A stretch of 56,723 bases of DNA from Tubiluchus corallicola (GCA_030141605.1 JAQGDQ010000860.1:30377-87099), one strand, 5' to 3'; shown: positions 21,521-46,185, counted from the first letter of the stretch. Program-made: numbers and translations. Notes: generated from the sequence alone by a model not told the origin.

Positions 21521-23690
21521 TAGAAGGTGCTACTGTGATAAACATGATCATGAATTGCAGCGTTAGTTTCTGACGTCATATGATGTAAAGCCCATTTTTG
21601 TGACATCACGCACTTAATCAGTACTATAAGACTTATGTAAATGTGCTTGATGCACAAGGGAAGATGCCTGTCATTGCAGAAACTGTGATTAGTTTAAGAC
21701 ATAAGCAATAGCTGTGTTCAGTTGCTGCTAGTTAACTTTCTAAGCTAAATAATCAAATATAGGGAACAATTGTTAACTTTTGGCAAGAAAATGTATATTT
21801 TGGATAGTAAATAAAATGAGATTTGGTCTAAACAATGGTCCGGTCTTCCTTTAAATACAACCCGCTTTGGAGAAAGATGGCATTCAGCAAGTTTGCCATT
21901 ATAACGAGCTAATTATTACTAATGCAGAGAAACACAAAAACTTTGTTTTGCTAAAAATTTGGACACTAAGGAGTACTGGCATTATAGGAACTGGGGGATG
22001 GGGGGTGGATCCAGACTGTTTTCAGCACCCACTAAAGGCTTCTGTAAAACAGAGAGAATGTTGAAAAAAACACATGAACCACAAGCAAATTAAAACTCAG
22101 TAAATATCTGCTGAAAATACTAATCACCAAATACAAGAAGATCATGCAATAGCTGAATCCAATCCAACTATTGTGCTATTAGTTATTATTATTATTATTA
22201 TTATATTATTATTTTTTATTAGTTATTATTTTATTATTTTTGTAGAAATACTGACTCAAAACAACCCTAAAACATAGCATCTCATAAGTTACAGTACGTC
22301 CTTGCTGAACAACTCCCCGTTCAGCGATGTTTCATTTCAACGGCGCTGAGCATTTGACACCTTTTTTCATTTAACGACGCACTGTTTCAATTTAGAAATA
22401 ATTTTTTAAATTTACACTAACTATTTTTTATCTTATAGGAACTTGTTATATGTCACAATACAACTTGTTTGATGCATTATAACAGTATGTATTGTTTTAT
22501 TCTATTCTAAAAAATAAATATTAACATAAACAGTGCAATTACAATACAGGTATAATTTCTTTATTTCCCCATTGACCACTAAATGCTAGCCGATTGGTTT
22601 TTACAGGACCAGTTACCTAAATGCACTGCAGTAAACAACCAGATATAAACAGAATCAATCAATCTATTGCACAATATTTAGCACACTTGCAGTTTATGTG
22701 GTTCTTCTCGCATCCTACAACCTTCCCATATCAGTCCCACTGCCAACACCCTATCTCCTTCCCACTCCAAACCTCCCCTCCCTCTCCATTACCAAGAATG
22801 CCAAGCTGCCCGACCCAACCTGCCACACCGCAAACTCGTCAAAACTAATTAATTGACTAACTCACTGGCTAACTAACTAACTAGTTAATAATCTTCGTAC
22901 ATTCATCTTTTTTGCACGGTATGAAGCTTCAAATTATAGTGTGTTCCAATATTAATTATTTTATTGTATAAACCGCAACCCTGTTTTCCTGATTGTGCCG
23001 AGTTTCAAAAGAGAAATAAAAGTTGTGTAAAGCCAGTATTGTAAATTAGTACGTACACAGATGCTGCAAAATGGTGCATGTTGAGAAAATTCGCCCAAAG
23101 CTTTTTTTAACTTTTCAGTAAGTTTACAATTTGGTAGCGCATTGTGAAGAGGTTTTCTACGCCGTGGCAAACAGTAGTAGATAAAAAATATCGCTCTTTG
23201 CAGACTCCCAACTAAAAATATTTCATCAAATCAGTTTATCTTGTCCGTCTCGCGATGCTAACAGTAACTTTCTTAAAATTATTTTTATAAATAGGAAGTA
23301 TGTTATAACCTTTCTTTACATCAGTGTGCAGATAAAGGATGCATCTTTCTAATGACGCTCTGCTTTCACCGATATTTCTGATTTAGGCGATGTAAAAGTG
23401 CGTTAAAATAGAAACACCTAAACTGCAAACTATCCCATTATTTTTATAAAAATAATGACTATTAAAGCTCAGGCTTCCAGGAGGTAGTCACAGCAGATAA
23501 CTTTGCAAAATTTAGAGAAAAACGTTAAGCGAACAAACATAATAAGCGTTGCCATTAGCAAATAATTGTATCAAGCAGTAGGAGTAACCTTCGGATAAAA
23601 ACGACACGAGTACGGATAATTTCAATCTCTTCATGCGCGCACGACAGCATTTGTTATCAGAAACGTTGCAAAAAGCGTCAGTCATAATAA
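21521..23690. other. intergenic, no gene recognised
   Basis: It contains an ATT microsatellite (about 22180-22235) and a C-rich unstructured frame at 22690-22845 with no recognisable product. Nothing else is supported. Confidence 0.4.
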
Positions 23691-23739
23691 TTCTAAATTT
23701 TATTTGTGAATCATTACTTAAGTTATTGCAGATGTTGTC

Positions 23740-23882
23740 TTAGGCTAAGACACAACAAGAATTGACAAGCATTTTAAAAGCAGTGTCGAAAACGTCAACA
23801 TCATAAGTTTTTTTAAAGTTTGTTTTGTAACATTTGAAGTTGTCTATTGCATTATCACATTGTGGCAAATTTTTCCAATCTG
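23740..23882 (-). CDS. candidate last exon of a small cysteine-containing protein
   Basis: On the minus strand an acceptor-like 'cgaactacag' precedes a frame of about 46 codons, starting DWKNLPQCDNAIDNFKCY and ending MLVNSCCVLA, then TAA at 23742-23740. It has four cysteines (C, C, CC) in a hydrophilic helix-like context. AATAAA follows 36 bases after the stop (23704-23699). The upstream continuation of the frame (MMTMMVVTATMM) is repetitive and looks intronic. No upstream exon was recognised and the family is unknown. The compact acceptor, Cys-rich frame and polyadenylation signal is the only support. Confidence 0.35.
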
Positions 23883-24029
23883 TAGTTCGAACATTACTAG
23901 TAATCGTTATTGCTGTCATCATTGTTGCAGTCACTACCATCATTGTCATCATCGTTCTTGCCATATACATCTTAAATTTCTAAATGTAATTTTAATGTGT
24001 GGATTGCTGTTGTCACTGCTGCTGTTATT

Positions 24030-24420
<391 letters not shown>

Positions 24421-24592
24421 ACTTTTTGCTTTCTTATGTACTTACTAGATAACGTGACTTCTTGTCACCACTACTTTTGATGGGACAATTCACAATGGCA
24501 TTGCAGTGCGGTATAAAATTTTTACATTATTGCCTACTATAGCTTCCTAGTTATCTTTATTAATGGCAACGGAAATGACAGAAAACGGAAAT

Positions 24593-25017
24593 TGCTGTCT
24601 GACATCATTGTCCATTTACCTACTCATGACCACCATTCGTACTGTCGGACATCATTGTCCATTTACTTACTCATGACCACCATTATTAATTAGGACATCA
24701 TTGTCCATTTACTTACTCATGACCACCATTAGTACTGTCGGACATCATTGTCCATTTACTTACTCAAGACCACCATTATTACTGTCGGACATCATTGTCC
24801 ATTTACCTACTCATGACCACCATTAGTACTGTCGGACATCATTGTCCATTTACTTACTCATGACCACCATTATTAATTAGGACATCATTGTCCATTTACT
24901 TACTCATGACCACCATTAGTACTGTCGGACATCATTGTCCATTTACTTACTCAAGACCACCATTATTACTGTCGGACATCATTGTCCATTTACCTACTCA
25001 TGACCACCATTATTAAT
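24593..25017. repeat. 47-bp minisatellite with a palindromic core
   Basis: Nine copies of a unit of about 47 bases beginning GGACATCATTGTCC, in which GGACA and TGTCC can pair as a 5-bp stem over a 4-base loop. The three link variants (cgtactgtc or agtactgtc, attaattag, attactgtc) recur in the same order, giving a roughly three-unit higher-order repeat. Confidence 0.9.
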
Positions 25018-26281
25018 CAGGCCGTATTTTGATAATTTCACATCCTTTTGCGGCGACCTTCACAGCTCGCATATGCTTTACCTAATCTTACTGACTGCAC
25101 ACAGTAATTTCTCCTTAACTTTAAATTAATGCGAACACAAGATTCTTTTTTTGGAAAAGTGGTCGTCTGATCTTCAGACAATTGTCTTTGAATCAACCAA
25201 GCAGCAGAGTTGTGTATTAGAAACGCACTAGGAACTTTTCATTTTAATTCTGTGCCATTTTTATCTACATTCTTTGTTGTATTGGTGAGTCCAACAAAAC
25301 CCGTGTTTAATGTATAAAAAATATGTTGTGCAGCAAGTAATAATTAACAGAAACGTTTGAACAATATAACGCCAACCTTGAAAATTACAAAAAATGTTTG
25401 TGTCGCGTTAAGTAGCGCGTGATATCAGCGCAAACACATGCATGTTAAGTTGCAGAGGTGACCGACATACTAAATCAGAAGCCAGTGCCAATTTTCACTA
25501 GTAACATGATAACAAATTTTATAATGTATAAGTATAGTACTTATATATTGCCACCAAGTCACAACGTATTTTAGCTATGAGGCCCCTATGTCATGAGACC
25601 CCGCCACAACTGCGCAGCATGTCCATGCGTAAACTTGGCATTGGTTTTTAATACCTAGTTATATCGCTGCTCCTTTTTGCAAACGACTTATTAATTAATT
25701 GATTAATTAATTGATTGATTCATTCACAGGTTTAAAGACAATTAATTGTGTAACTGAGTAATTGCCCGATTCTGAGAGCTTAGGTCAGATCGATAGGGCG
25801 ATGTGAGAAATATGCGTTGTGAGAATAGATCTTTATCTCTCGAGTTATCAAGCTGGCTTCCGCAACAAGCCTTTCAGTGTGAATATACCAGGTTCGTATA
25901 AGCAGATAGTGTCTTTAAAGAGAATGTTCTTTAACTACTTCTAGTATAGCAAAGCAATTCAACAATCATTAACAGTGATGAAAGTTTTATGATAACAAGT
26001 TCCAAAGATTAATCAAGACTAAGATTTCACTTTTACAAATATTTAACTTATGCGCTTGAGGGCGCTTACAACTAGAAGCGGAATATTACAAACAATATAC
26101 CGATCAACACTTATTTATTAAACTGCTCTGCTCGCACTTCTTGTGCACAAATTACAAATTATTACATGCGAGTATAACCGTTACAGTAACTAAAATAATC
26201 ATAAAGTCACTTAACTTGTGGCCTGGCCAACCTAACAACTGTAATTGGCCAGTTCCAGACTCCTAATCGAGATTCTTAGCA
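25018..26281. other. intergenic, no gene recognised
   Basis: Unique AT-rich sequence. I find nothing supportable. Confidence 0.4.
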
Positions 26282-26428
26282 TCAGAGGTTTGATACACAA
26301 ACGACGTAGAATTGCGTGATTGCACCAGTCCTTCCAGGCAGATCAAACTTTTTCCCACCTCCTGCTGCTAATGTAATAGTCACGTAGGGTTCATTTGCAC
26401 AGTCAACATGTGGTGCTTTTGTCTCATC
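26282..26428 (-). CDS. low-confidence candidate exon
   Basis: A minus-strand frame of about 48 codons begins near DETKAPHVDCANEPYV, continues through AAGGGKKFDLPGR and ends FYVVCVSNL with TGA at 26284-26282. A 'ctaattttttcag' acceptor-like tract lies just upstream, but the frame has a TGA between that acceptor and the first codon counted, so the junction does not work cleanly. The composition looks protein-like. No family is recognised, and chance is a real alternative. Confidence 0.2.
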   Translation of the reverse strand, partial: DETKAPHVDCANEPYVTITLAAGGGKKFDLPGRTGAITQFYVVCVSNL

Positions 26429-27190
26429 TCACTGACTGAAAAAATTAGCTGATAACATTTGTGCTCTTAAGTAAATTGCAGATTTTTGTACAAAAGTTTA
26501 AACGGCAAAAAAGTGACATCACAAAGTATTTTGAGGGAAATGAATTTTACAAATTATCTCAGGAATGCATGAACTTAATTTATTTTTGTTTTTGTTGTTA
26601 CTGTTTTCTCATATTACTGCACTATTCATGGAGAATTTTGCAAATCATCCTGGAATTAATTTCTTTCTCATTGAAAAGGTTTCCCATTTCACCTTAGCTT
26701 TAAGCCTTCAATGCACCTGGCGAATTACTAGCTTTCAAGAAAACTTTTAGTCAGCATTAATTTTACTAACCGGAAGTGGTGCTGATAAACCAATGCCTAG
26801 CATTACCAGTTTTTTTGCTCGCTTATTGCTGTCTTTACTTATCTTGAGGGCTGTTTGTTTTAGAATTCTACAGTTGAGGTAATGCCATCATTACGATGAA
26901 CATACCAATGATGTGGTTTGAAACACGTGCAATTGAAATAGATATACTGAGTAGTGAGCACATTTGATGTTTTGCAGACAACAGATGATGCCATTCTACA
27001 TGCCTGTTGTTAAATATGTTAATTATCGTACATTCTTTCTAAAATGTTGAAAATAAGACGTACCTGAACAGAAAATATGGAAGACAAACAATTTAGATAT
27101 GAGTAACAGGACGTCTATATTAGTAAACTAGAAATAATTAATGAATTTAAGCTATAATGAGCCCTTTATGGGTTATTCTATCAAGCACTT

Positions 27191-30100
27191 TCAAAATACA
27201 ATATTCTGTAACATGTAATTAATTATGTAGATAATCAGTGTTGCTTCGTAAACAGAGGCTGTCGCAGCTACAGGTTTTGCGAATGGAAACGGGTTTTCCA
27301 TGATGACGTCAGGTGAAATGGGACAATACAGTGACACCACAAGAGTAATCCACTCCCAATAATAGGCAACTCTTATTGCCACATTAACAGAAGTTTCATC
27401 GACGCCAACCAGCCCATCTTCGACATACTGAGTTGTTGTGATAAAAATTCCAATCACTTCGCCTGTCTTGTCTAAAATCCAAGGTCCACCTGAATCACCC
27501 TGAAAACAAATCTTACGATTGGACATCTGTCAATTTAGAGAAAAATCATGAACATTAAGGGACATAGCTACAGTTATTAAAGATTTTAATCAGCTCGTGC
27601 CACAGAATCAACTAATCAAATTAGTTTTTTATCAGGAAAAAAATATTACGGTTACTGAATGGAAAAATATAACAAGATGAAGAAATTTCTGATTATATTT
27701 CTTACCTAAACAAAGCAGATTAATGTAATTTAATTTATGGTTATTTGAAATATCGCTGTATCTCGGTGATAACAATAGTAAGAATAGAGGCCACATTTTA
27801 TATTGTGAAATTAGGTGGAATACAAGTAATTGACAAAATTTTTACTAACATCTTCCACTACGACCTATAGCACTGTATACGTACGTGCACAGTCAAAATA
27901 AAATAAATACAGTTAGTAGATAGCAGATCGCAATATTACAACCTCGCTTCAAAACTACAAAAAAAAAACGTGTACACAGCCACAAACGGCCATACACATT
28001 AAAAAACCAGTTGATTAAATTATGTCACTATCTAACTAAAACGCAAAATTCAAAGATTTCAATGCTTCATCAGTTAGGGTGAAGCATTAAATAATCATAA
28101 TAGCATTTATTCAACCCATTAAGCTTTTATCGCTGACTGTAAACAGGAAACTAAAACTACATAACTGAGATTATTTTTACCTCACTTCTTCCCTAAGTAC
28201 CAGGCAGGGCAACAGCTCGTACCAATTCAAAATTCTTCCAAATAACTTCTCAAACTGAAGACGTAAGCATTACAGCTAGACTAATATTGATTCAAATACT
28301 TCAATAATGAAGCTTTGAAATTTTTGAATTTTTAAAACTTATTATCAGTTTTACATACGAATGCACCATAGTGTCCATAATGATATGCACAGACATGAAA
28401 TTTCAGGTTTTCTTCCGCGCAATGACCTGCATCAGTAACTGTGAAAGACACTTTCTTCAAGACATCATAAAATTCTTCTTGTGATGCCGAATCTGAAATG
28501 CTAAATCTGTTGAGTGATAAAAAACGGCGTCTGTTTCTTAAAGCCCCCTAAACTTAGGAATTGTTTGGCATGTGCACTTACATTGGATTAAGAACTGAGC
28601 AGTCGATGACAAAGATCCCTACCTGAATACAGAAGCGCTACTGAAAGTAATTACATTGCCCTCGATTCTCATGAATGTATTTATAGTTGTGCTACAGGAC
28701 AGCAGGAGGCGCTAAATTTCGAAGGAAGCCAGATTATCAGGCGATAGCTAAAAATATTTTCTTCTATTATCTGGGGAAATAGTGTACGCAAATATCATTT
28801 CATATTCATATAAGAAACACTTTCTAAAACCTGCCGCCCGCATTTAAGTGCCAGATAACTACAATTATTACATGAAAAGTACATCACAAACAGTTGCACA
28901 GCCTGGTTAAATACAAGTGCTATGCCAATGTAAATACCAAAGACCACGCACTACTATGTAATAGTACTATTAATACACCTTAAATAACTGATTATTGCTC
29001 TTAATATACATACATGTAGTATGAAGTATCAGCCTAAGGCGTTCATTAAGGATGTTTTTTTAATTTTGAGTATTTTTGCTTAGCAATTTCTGTAATGTGA
29101 CGTTGTGCTATTGAAGTAAATCACCTTTCACAGGCTAAAATGCCTACATTTTATGTGCTTGTATTTGTCTAATAAATTCGGGAGAAAAATTGCCAAATTT
29201 TGGCGATTTTATGAATCAAATTTGTGCAGCAGACTGTGCAGGGCGAATTCAAAAATGAAGTAGACGACTGTACAATTGTTTGGTACACTTTCTTCATAAT
29301 TATTATTATTATTAACAAATTGATTTATTAGTTTACAATGCATATCTTGCGATTTCAGTTACAAATTTAAAAAGAAATTGAACAAAATCAACAACTACAT
29401 TTTTTTGTCTGGTTTGACATAAGATCTTTTACTTGTATAAAACTCTCATCCCACCTGTTATATCAGGTCCCCATCCTAGAAGAGTAACTTCATCATTTAT
29501 GTAAGTAAAGTTGTTACACATTGGTAGTTCGGCAGGTTTAATATCATCAGAAAATTCAACATGTTTGTTTAATCGAGCAACAGCGATGTCGTGGAGATAC
29601 CAAGGATCACCTTTCATGTTAAAATCTTGATGACGAAAATACCATGCAATCTAGAATAAAAATATTGAAATTAAAGTAAACTCACTCACCTTTTATAACA
29701 TCTGACACAGAACAAAATCTATTCCAACATGCAAAATTTTGAGCTCTGGCCTAGAAAATGGGATATTCAATTAGTTCATTTGAGGGGCTGAGTATCAGTC
29801 AAAACTTTACTGTTCAAATGAAGGTATAATAGTCAGGGCCTATTTCAGGGGAGGAAAGTGGGGATACTTCCCCGGGGCCTCACCCTCTAGGGGGGCCTCG
29901 TGCCGAGGTAACATTTTTTTCGGTGAACGCTCTTTCAGTGCGTTTAAAAATATCAAAACCGACAATTGTTCGACGACGACCCAGGATCGGTTAAACGATC
30001 TGTCAATTATTCGAATGAATGTGGATGTAGCAAGAGGCTTTGATTCTAACGAGTTAATTGATAAATTTGCGAAACAAAAAGTCAGAAGATGGCTTGTACG

Positions 30101-33100
30101 GAAGTGAGAGTACAGTATTACATATTGCAAAGATGTTGTTTTTTATTTTACTATTTGACAAGTATTAAGGACTGGTCTTGAGAATAAAGCAGTTTTTCTT
30201 TCAATTGTTCTTTCCTTTAACAACTGTATAACTCCATATTTTCTCTTCGAAAATGCTTCTCCGGATTTCTAGCAGTTTCTAAGGCTGAAATAGGCCCTGA
30301 TAATAGTACACTTAATCAAGTAAGTGTCTAGCGTTCTGCTACATCAGAAGTTGAAATGTTCTAAGTGCTTTATGGAGGGAATATTATAAATAAAAAAATT
30401 AATTGACAAAATCTGGCTAAACAACGGCTATTGACTCTTCTTCTTTTTTCCTTGCGTATTTCACCAATAATTCAAAACAAATGTCGCAACATGTATCTGT
30501 CTTAAAGGAAATAATAATAAATTTTCACACTTCACACTGCTAAGTACAGAATCAAAATTCATCTTTAACAACAAAAGAGCATACCATAGTTGTCAGAAAA
30601 GTGAAGTGGTTACAAAAGCCTTGCATACGCCTACTCTTATGATAAGATCACAAAAATACAGTTGCATAGAATATACAAGAAAATATAGCCTACCCAGCGG
30701 TCTGCCTTTGTGTCAAATATTTTGTTGCTCCCAAGAAATACTTTCATGTGTCTTCCAGGTGGCGCGCTACAAAATAAACGCATCTAGTTTCTTATTAATG
30801 ACATTTTACATTGCAGTTTTGATACCCTGATACAAAAGCAATAGAGGAATAATATAACAAAACATAAGTTTATTACAGCACTCCTTTCAGCACATATCTC
30901 AGGTCACACGACGCACACCATATTTTTTAAGTTGTTAGTGGTATTAAAGAAAGAATACATTAATTTTTAATTTTTAAAATGCAGTTATGTATCAGACTGA
31001 AGAGTAAAAGTCCGCTTCATGTAACAATTTAATTATTATTCGTTTAAGTCTTTGTCCTGGTTTCAGGTTTATTTTTTTTGTTTTAAGCTCAATTGATGAC
31101 TGGTACACAGGTATGAAAAGTGTTTGACATAAAGAAATAATAATATTGGCACACATTACAATTATCACACATTTGAATAAAAACAACAACAATAATACTT
31201 ACTCATGTAAACAGTGTGCTGATGTTAATATGTATAGGTCATCGATTAATGTACCTCCACAAATCGAATAGCCAAAACCAAAACCAACCTGTATGCCAAC
31301 CTTTAGAAAAACAGTGTGGGATATAAATCACGCACTTTGCTTAGTGCATACGTCTGCACTCATGCACGCACGCACGCACACATAATAAAAATTGAAACAA
31401 AGAAACAATGGACAAGGAATACTATGATAAAGTGTGAAATAACAGAATAAATCCGAATTACATATATTTTCTAAAGATTTAAGCTTCAATCATAGAAAAT
31501 CGTGTCACGGCAGGAAACAAAACATACCATGAATGGATATTCCCTCCCAATCACATCCCGTCCACCACTGATCCTCGGATTAGCGGGCAATTCTGTAATA
31601 GGTTAACAGCTAAGGTCATTTAGATACAGACCATAGATGATTGATTAAAACTAGTTTGGTAACGAGCAAGTCTTGAAGCAAGCCTCTTAACGGCTGCTCA
31701 GGTCAGAACTGTGCTTTTTGAATATCTCATGTCCAGCTTGTAGTGTGTCTAACGAATTATCTTCAAATAATTAAAACATCGTTTATCATCTACACTGGGA
31801 TGTTAGATTATGATGTTATGAACAGATTTTCTTTTATTCTGCAACTCCACCTGATCAATTCCCTGGATAAAGAGATCTGATAACTTACTGTTTTGCTACT
31901 TTAACAAACCCTTTTGTTATTAAATTAATCTTGCATTTTGTGTGTTTCGTGAAAGTTTTCTTTTTTGTCATATTCAATATATTACAGTCGACTAATATGA
32001 CATGATTTAATGTAAAGTTGACCTTTGTGTTTGTTTAGGAATTTTGATGGTATTAAAATTCATTTGATTAATAATACATGAAAATGTTCAATAAATTATT
32101 TATTATTAATTATTTATTAATAATAATAAAATAATAATAAACAGCAAATATATATCATACTTCAGTGTTGGGAATAAACTGATGCTGTCAAGTGCTGCCA
32201 CCTTTTAGGCCTTTAGGCCTTGAATGACTTTCTATCTTTAAATTTGTTAGACTGTAATTATATACTTAGGGGATTCAATCTGGTTTTATGCAGATGTCAG
32301 TAGGACAGTAGACTGTTACACTGTCTAGGTGTTCGCTGTCTGTTTATACTTAATTTTGCCGAATTCAGTGATTTGGTAAATGCTTGTGACCTGTTTCTGC
32401 ACTTCTCTGATGCCTTTAAGTTGAAATGCCAGGGCTGGCCAATATACGTAAGTTAAATATGATTATTTTTCTGTGATTTAAAAGAGTTTAAATTCTATTT
32501 CATGTAACACAGTTTACTACTTTACAATTGTTGTAATTTGTAAAACTTGTGTAATTCATACCTAAAAAATTTAATATCTTGATTTAGTTCCTATTTTATA
32601 ACAATCTTCTATAATCATCTGAATTTGAAAAATGCTTTTATTTTATTTTCTCACAATAAATAATCATTAGCAAGCCAAAGCGGAATTTGAAGTTTTGTTT
32701 TGGGACATTCAGTCAGCTACATTCAGTGTGAACTTTATGTAAGACAGAGAGTGTCATATCGTTAACTGTTTTGTAGTATTTATGTTTATATGTAATTAGC
32801 ATAAAAAATTGTTCATATTCATTTACATTCATATTACATCATTCTCATAAATATTTTCATATTTTACCAATGTGAAAGTTAAAACTGTAAATACAAAAGA
32901 GTAAAAGAAACTTAACTACAGTATGATTTTTCACTATATTCACATCCTATTACGAGTACAAGGTTAGACAACTAAGAATAAATAAAAGTTTTTTAAGTGG
33001 TTCAGGTAGGAATCCACCTCTGCAATGCCTACAAGGACCAAGCAATAGCTTAGCAATCATTTTTCAACTTGCTTTAGATTCCATCATCTGTAATTTTACC

Positions 33101-33373
33101 ATTTCTACATCTTATCATCTACACTTTTCACAATTTGTAATAGAATTGCATGTTTTGATAACACTGTTATAATGCTGTAGTGCTGTTCTATTGTTTAGAC
33201 TAAAGATTAGACATTGGTTAGGAATGTTTTTAAAACTAAAGTATTCATACCTCTAAACGAAACTAACCTTTTTCAAAGAAACCACTGGATGTAGAAGACA
33301 GAGACTTTGTAAACAGGCATGTGTTAAAGCAAATCCATATTGTAAGCACTCTCAAAAATGTAACTAGATTCAT
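27191..33373 (-). CDS. SP-1: secreted S1-family serine protease, seven coding exons
   Basis: The exons, in order, are 33373-33268, 31592-31528, 31300-31203, 30766-30694, 29650-29455, 28492-28359 and 27499-27191. All junctions are GT-AG, the sum is 981 bases, and the product is 326 residues plus stop. Residues 1 to about 24 are a signal peptide (MNLVTFLRVLTIWICF). Activation is at NPR42|ISGG. His86 is in LTSAHC, Asp135 in HDIAVARL, and Ser227 in GDSGGP, so the triad is complete. Two features differ from trypsin: there is no Cys at 191 and no Cys220 partner, and the SWG strand (214-216) reads TTT, with Tyr-Gly at positions 189-190, so trypsin specificity is unlikely. After the domain comes a tail of about 50 residues ending YIINYMLQNIVF, hydrophobic, possibly a membrane or GPI signal. 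Intron 4 holds a hAT relic. Exon phases match SP-2 exactly, indicating tandem duplication. The 5' UTR is unresolved. Confidence 0.88.
28699..28713 (+). promoter_or_regulatory. CTCF-like site
   Basis: ACAGCAGGAGGCGCT differs from the vertebrate-type CTCF core CCAGCAGGGGGCGCT at two positions. It lies in SP-1 intron 5. Consensus match only. Confidence 0.3.
29834..30299 (+). mobile_element. hAT element relic with 8-bp target duplication and transposase C-terminus
   Basis: Perfect 15-base terminal inverted repeats, CAGGGCCTATTTCAG, bound 466 bases. The 8-base flanks are identical (ATAATAGT at 29826-29833 and 30300-30307), the hallmark of the hAT superfamily. Inside, the plus frame 29925-30107 reads ERSFSAFKNIKT, then QDRLNDLSIIRMNVDVARG and DSNELIDKFAKQKVRRW, ending at TGA. 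This is the conserved C-terminal dimerisation region of hAT transposases (ZMYM1-like clade). The N-terminal and catalytic parts are missing, so it is an internally deleted, inactive derivative. It lies in SP-1 intron 4, antisense to the gene. A shorter second copy is at 53779-54132. Confidence 0.9.
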
Positions 33374-34856
33374 TTGGGCTCAAAGCAAAAAAGACATTAA
33401 TGACAATGTCGCTGGCACATCAATGATGGGAGTTTTAATACTGAATAATGGTCAGCTATAAAATGTTTCTCCTGCAAAACATGACTGGTTGCAGCTTATA
33501 CTGGAAATTATTCATCATTAAAGTTTATGCACCATAATTAACATGCACATATACTATGTGGTTCTCACGAAAATGTGGTGCCAGAATTAGTGAAATAGAA
33601 CAATTGTTCCAGAATTTGAAATTGCTCTACACTCGAGATTTTTCAAACACAATTGCTCTAAACTGATGACAATGAGGAAAATAAATGAATGTAAGAAGGA
33701 ACAAAAACTGAACTAACAGTAGGGAAAAATGCAACACATATATGACAATAACTAGACACAGATCATAATCTGGCGTAAACTACATTCCAAACTAATTATG
33801 GCGTGCACTTTTCAAAATAACTGAAGTTCCTTTGATACAACAATTAACAGTTTAAAATTACCTTAATTTTCAAAATACATCCAGAATAAAATCAACTTAT
33901 CTTTAATGTCACCATCTTAGAAGCAACAGAAGGTACGAGGTACCTTATAGGTCATTGTCATTGCTTTTCTTTTTTTCTCTCTATTTATGTTCACAGCTAC
34001 AGTGGCAAAATTACCAAAAGAATCAGCTGGTAACTTTTCTACTCTTTAGTAATTTTTATGAGAAAATTTAAATTGTAAAATGTGTGCTTTATCAATTGTT
34101 AACAAGAGCAAAAATACCACCAAATACAAGTACTCTGAAGGTAATGAATCTTACAGCTGACCCCAAGTATGCCTGTCTTTAATGTAATTTTGATCTTGTC
34201 GCTCATGTTTTCTCATAAAGGTCGTGTAAACTTTTGTAAGACATCCTGGGTTTAGTTTGTTTCTTTCTGGAAGTTTTCTCGGGCACATTTACTCTAAGCC
34301 ATCAATGTATTTGATAATGATAATGTAGCAGCCTTTAATGCACCTTTCAATTGCTTACTATAAATGGGAACTTGAGTAGAAGAGCCACTTCCATAGCAAT
34401 TTTTGGTTTTTTGAGATGGAATACTGCTCGCTTTACTAATCTTGAGCACTGATATTTTTTATAATTTTATTATTGAGATAATGGGCATGATTATGATGAT
34501 GGTAATGTTGATGTTGTTGAAGATATTAGCTAATAAGGTCTAGAAATTGTGAGTGAAAAATTGTGCATTTGAAATAAATAAAATGAGCACATTAAAATTT
34601 TATATTTTATTGTGATATGCTAAAGCATAGAAGTAAATGTTGGAAATAAGACAAAACTTCACAATTTTTTTCATATTGAAGAAAAATAATTTAAAAGCGA
34701 GTAACAGGATTTATTTAAAAATGTGTATTTAAAAATTGAAAGAATTTTAATATAAACTCATATTTTGTTACATCAGTGTGTATTATGTAACCATTTCGTA
34801 GCAAGTTTCATCAAAGATTTTTTACATATAAGTAATAATCAGCATTTTTTCTTATT
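33374..34856. other. intergenic spacer between SP-2 and SP-1
   Basis: This holds the SP-1 5' flank and the SP-2 3' flank. A minus-strand AATAAA at 34611-34606 is a possible SP-2 polyadenylation signal about 250 bases after the stop. I see no other gene. Confidence 0.45.
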
Positions 34857-45278
<10,422 letters not shown>

Positions 45279-46185
45279 CTGAAAATGAAAAAAAGAACAA
45301 GTAAATAAAATAGCGTAAGCTGGAAAAGTTTGTATCCTGTCTTTCAGATAAATGTAGTAGCTTGTTAATATTTTGTAAACAGCAAACAGAAACTGTCAAT
45401 GAGTAATTGTGTCTCTCAAATTCATTAAATCACTCTATAAATTTATATACACAGGCGATGTTTTATAAAGGACCAACGGAGTCAGTTTGAAGGAGTAAAG
45501 AGTTTGCAAGGCTTCGATCGACTTTTCTTCAGTTGATCCAAATGTAAATCTAAAATTGGGTTGAAGTAAAAAATGTTTTAGTGGACAAAACGACAATCTG
45601 TAGTAAAAATTTTGGTCAACAACAAAAGTTTGCAGTTAACAAAGCGAAAGGAACATCAATGGATGAAATATCAATGGAGGAAGTCAATGATATCTAATGG
45701 ATAGGAAACGAATAAAAAAGAATGAAAGAAAAGATAAAGTGGGAAAAATTCAGAGGTTACTTGGCTACTCCATCACCTACCTGTTGTAGAAACCTTACTG
45801 GTTTAAATCCAGGTTAAAAGCTTGCTAAATGCTCTACGCTGATCCATAGTTTTTACCAGATTGCAAATGAATTTTAGCTGTTTAGAACAAGTATTCAATA
45901 ATTTTTGGAATATATCAATTAAAAATTCGCTACAATGTGTTCTGCACCACTGATTGTGATGTCATATTTTATAATCAACCCAAGACCTTTGCAATTATTC
46001 ATTTCCATAATTGGTGCGTTCAGACTAGAAAGTTTTCTCTTGATAGTTTTTCAGTTCAGCCGATTTTCGAATGTGCACGTGTTTAAGATATTAAGGTCAT
46101 TAATTTACGCTGTTTATCAAGCTGCAAAATTAATTATTAATTAAGCGAAATTGCTCTTTATTAAAATAACAATAAACATTAATTA

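Noticed and set aside
22290-22640. Third pogo-like MITE starting 'cagtacgtccttgctgaac'
   Set aside because: The left end looks right, but I could not find the matching inverted end or a TA duplication.
29840-30130. 96-codon minus-strand protein
   Set aside because: It lies inside the hAT element, antisense to the transposase C-terminal frame.
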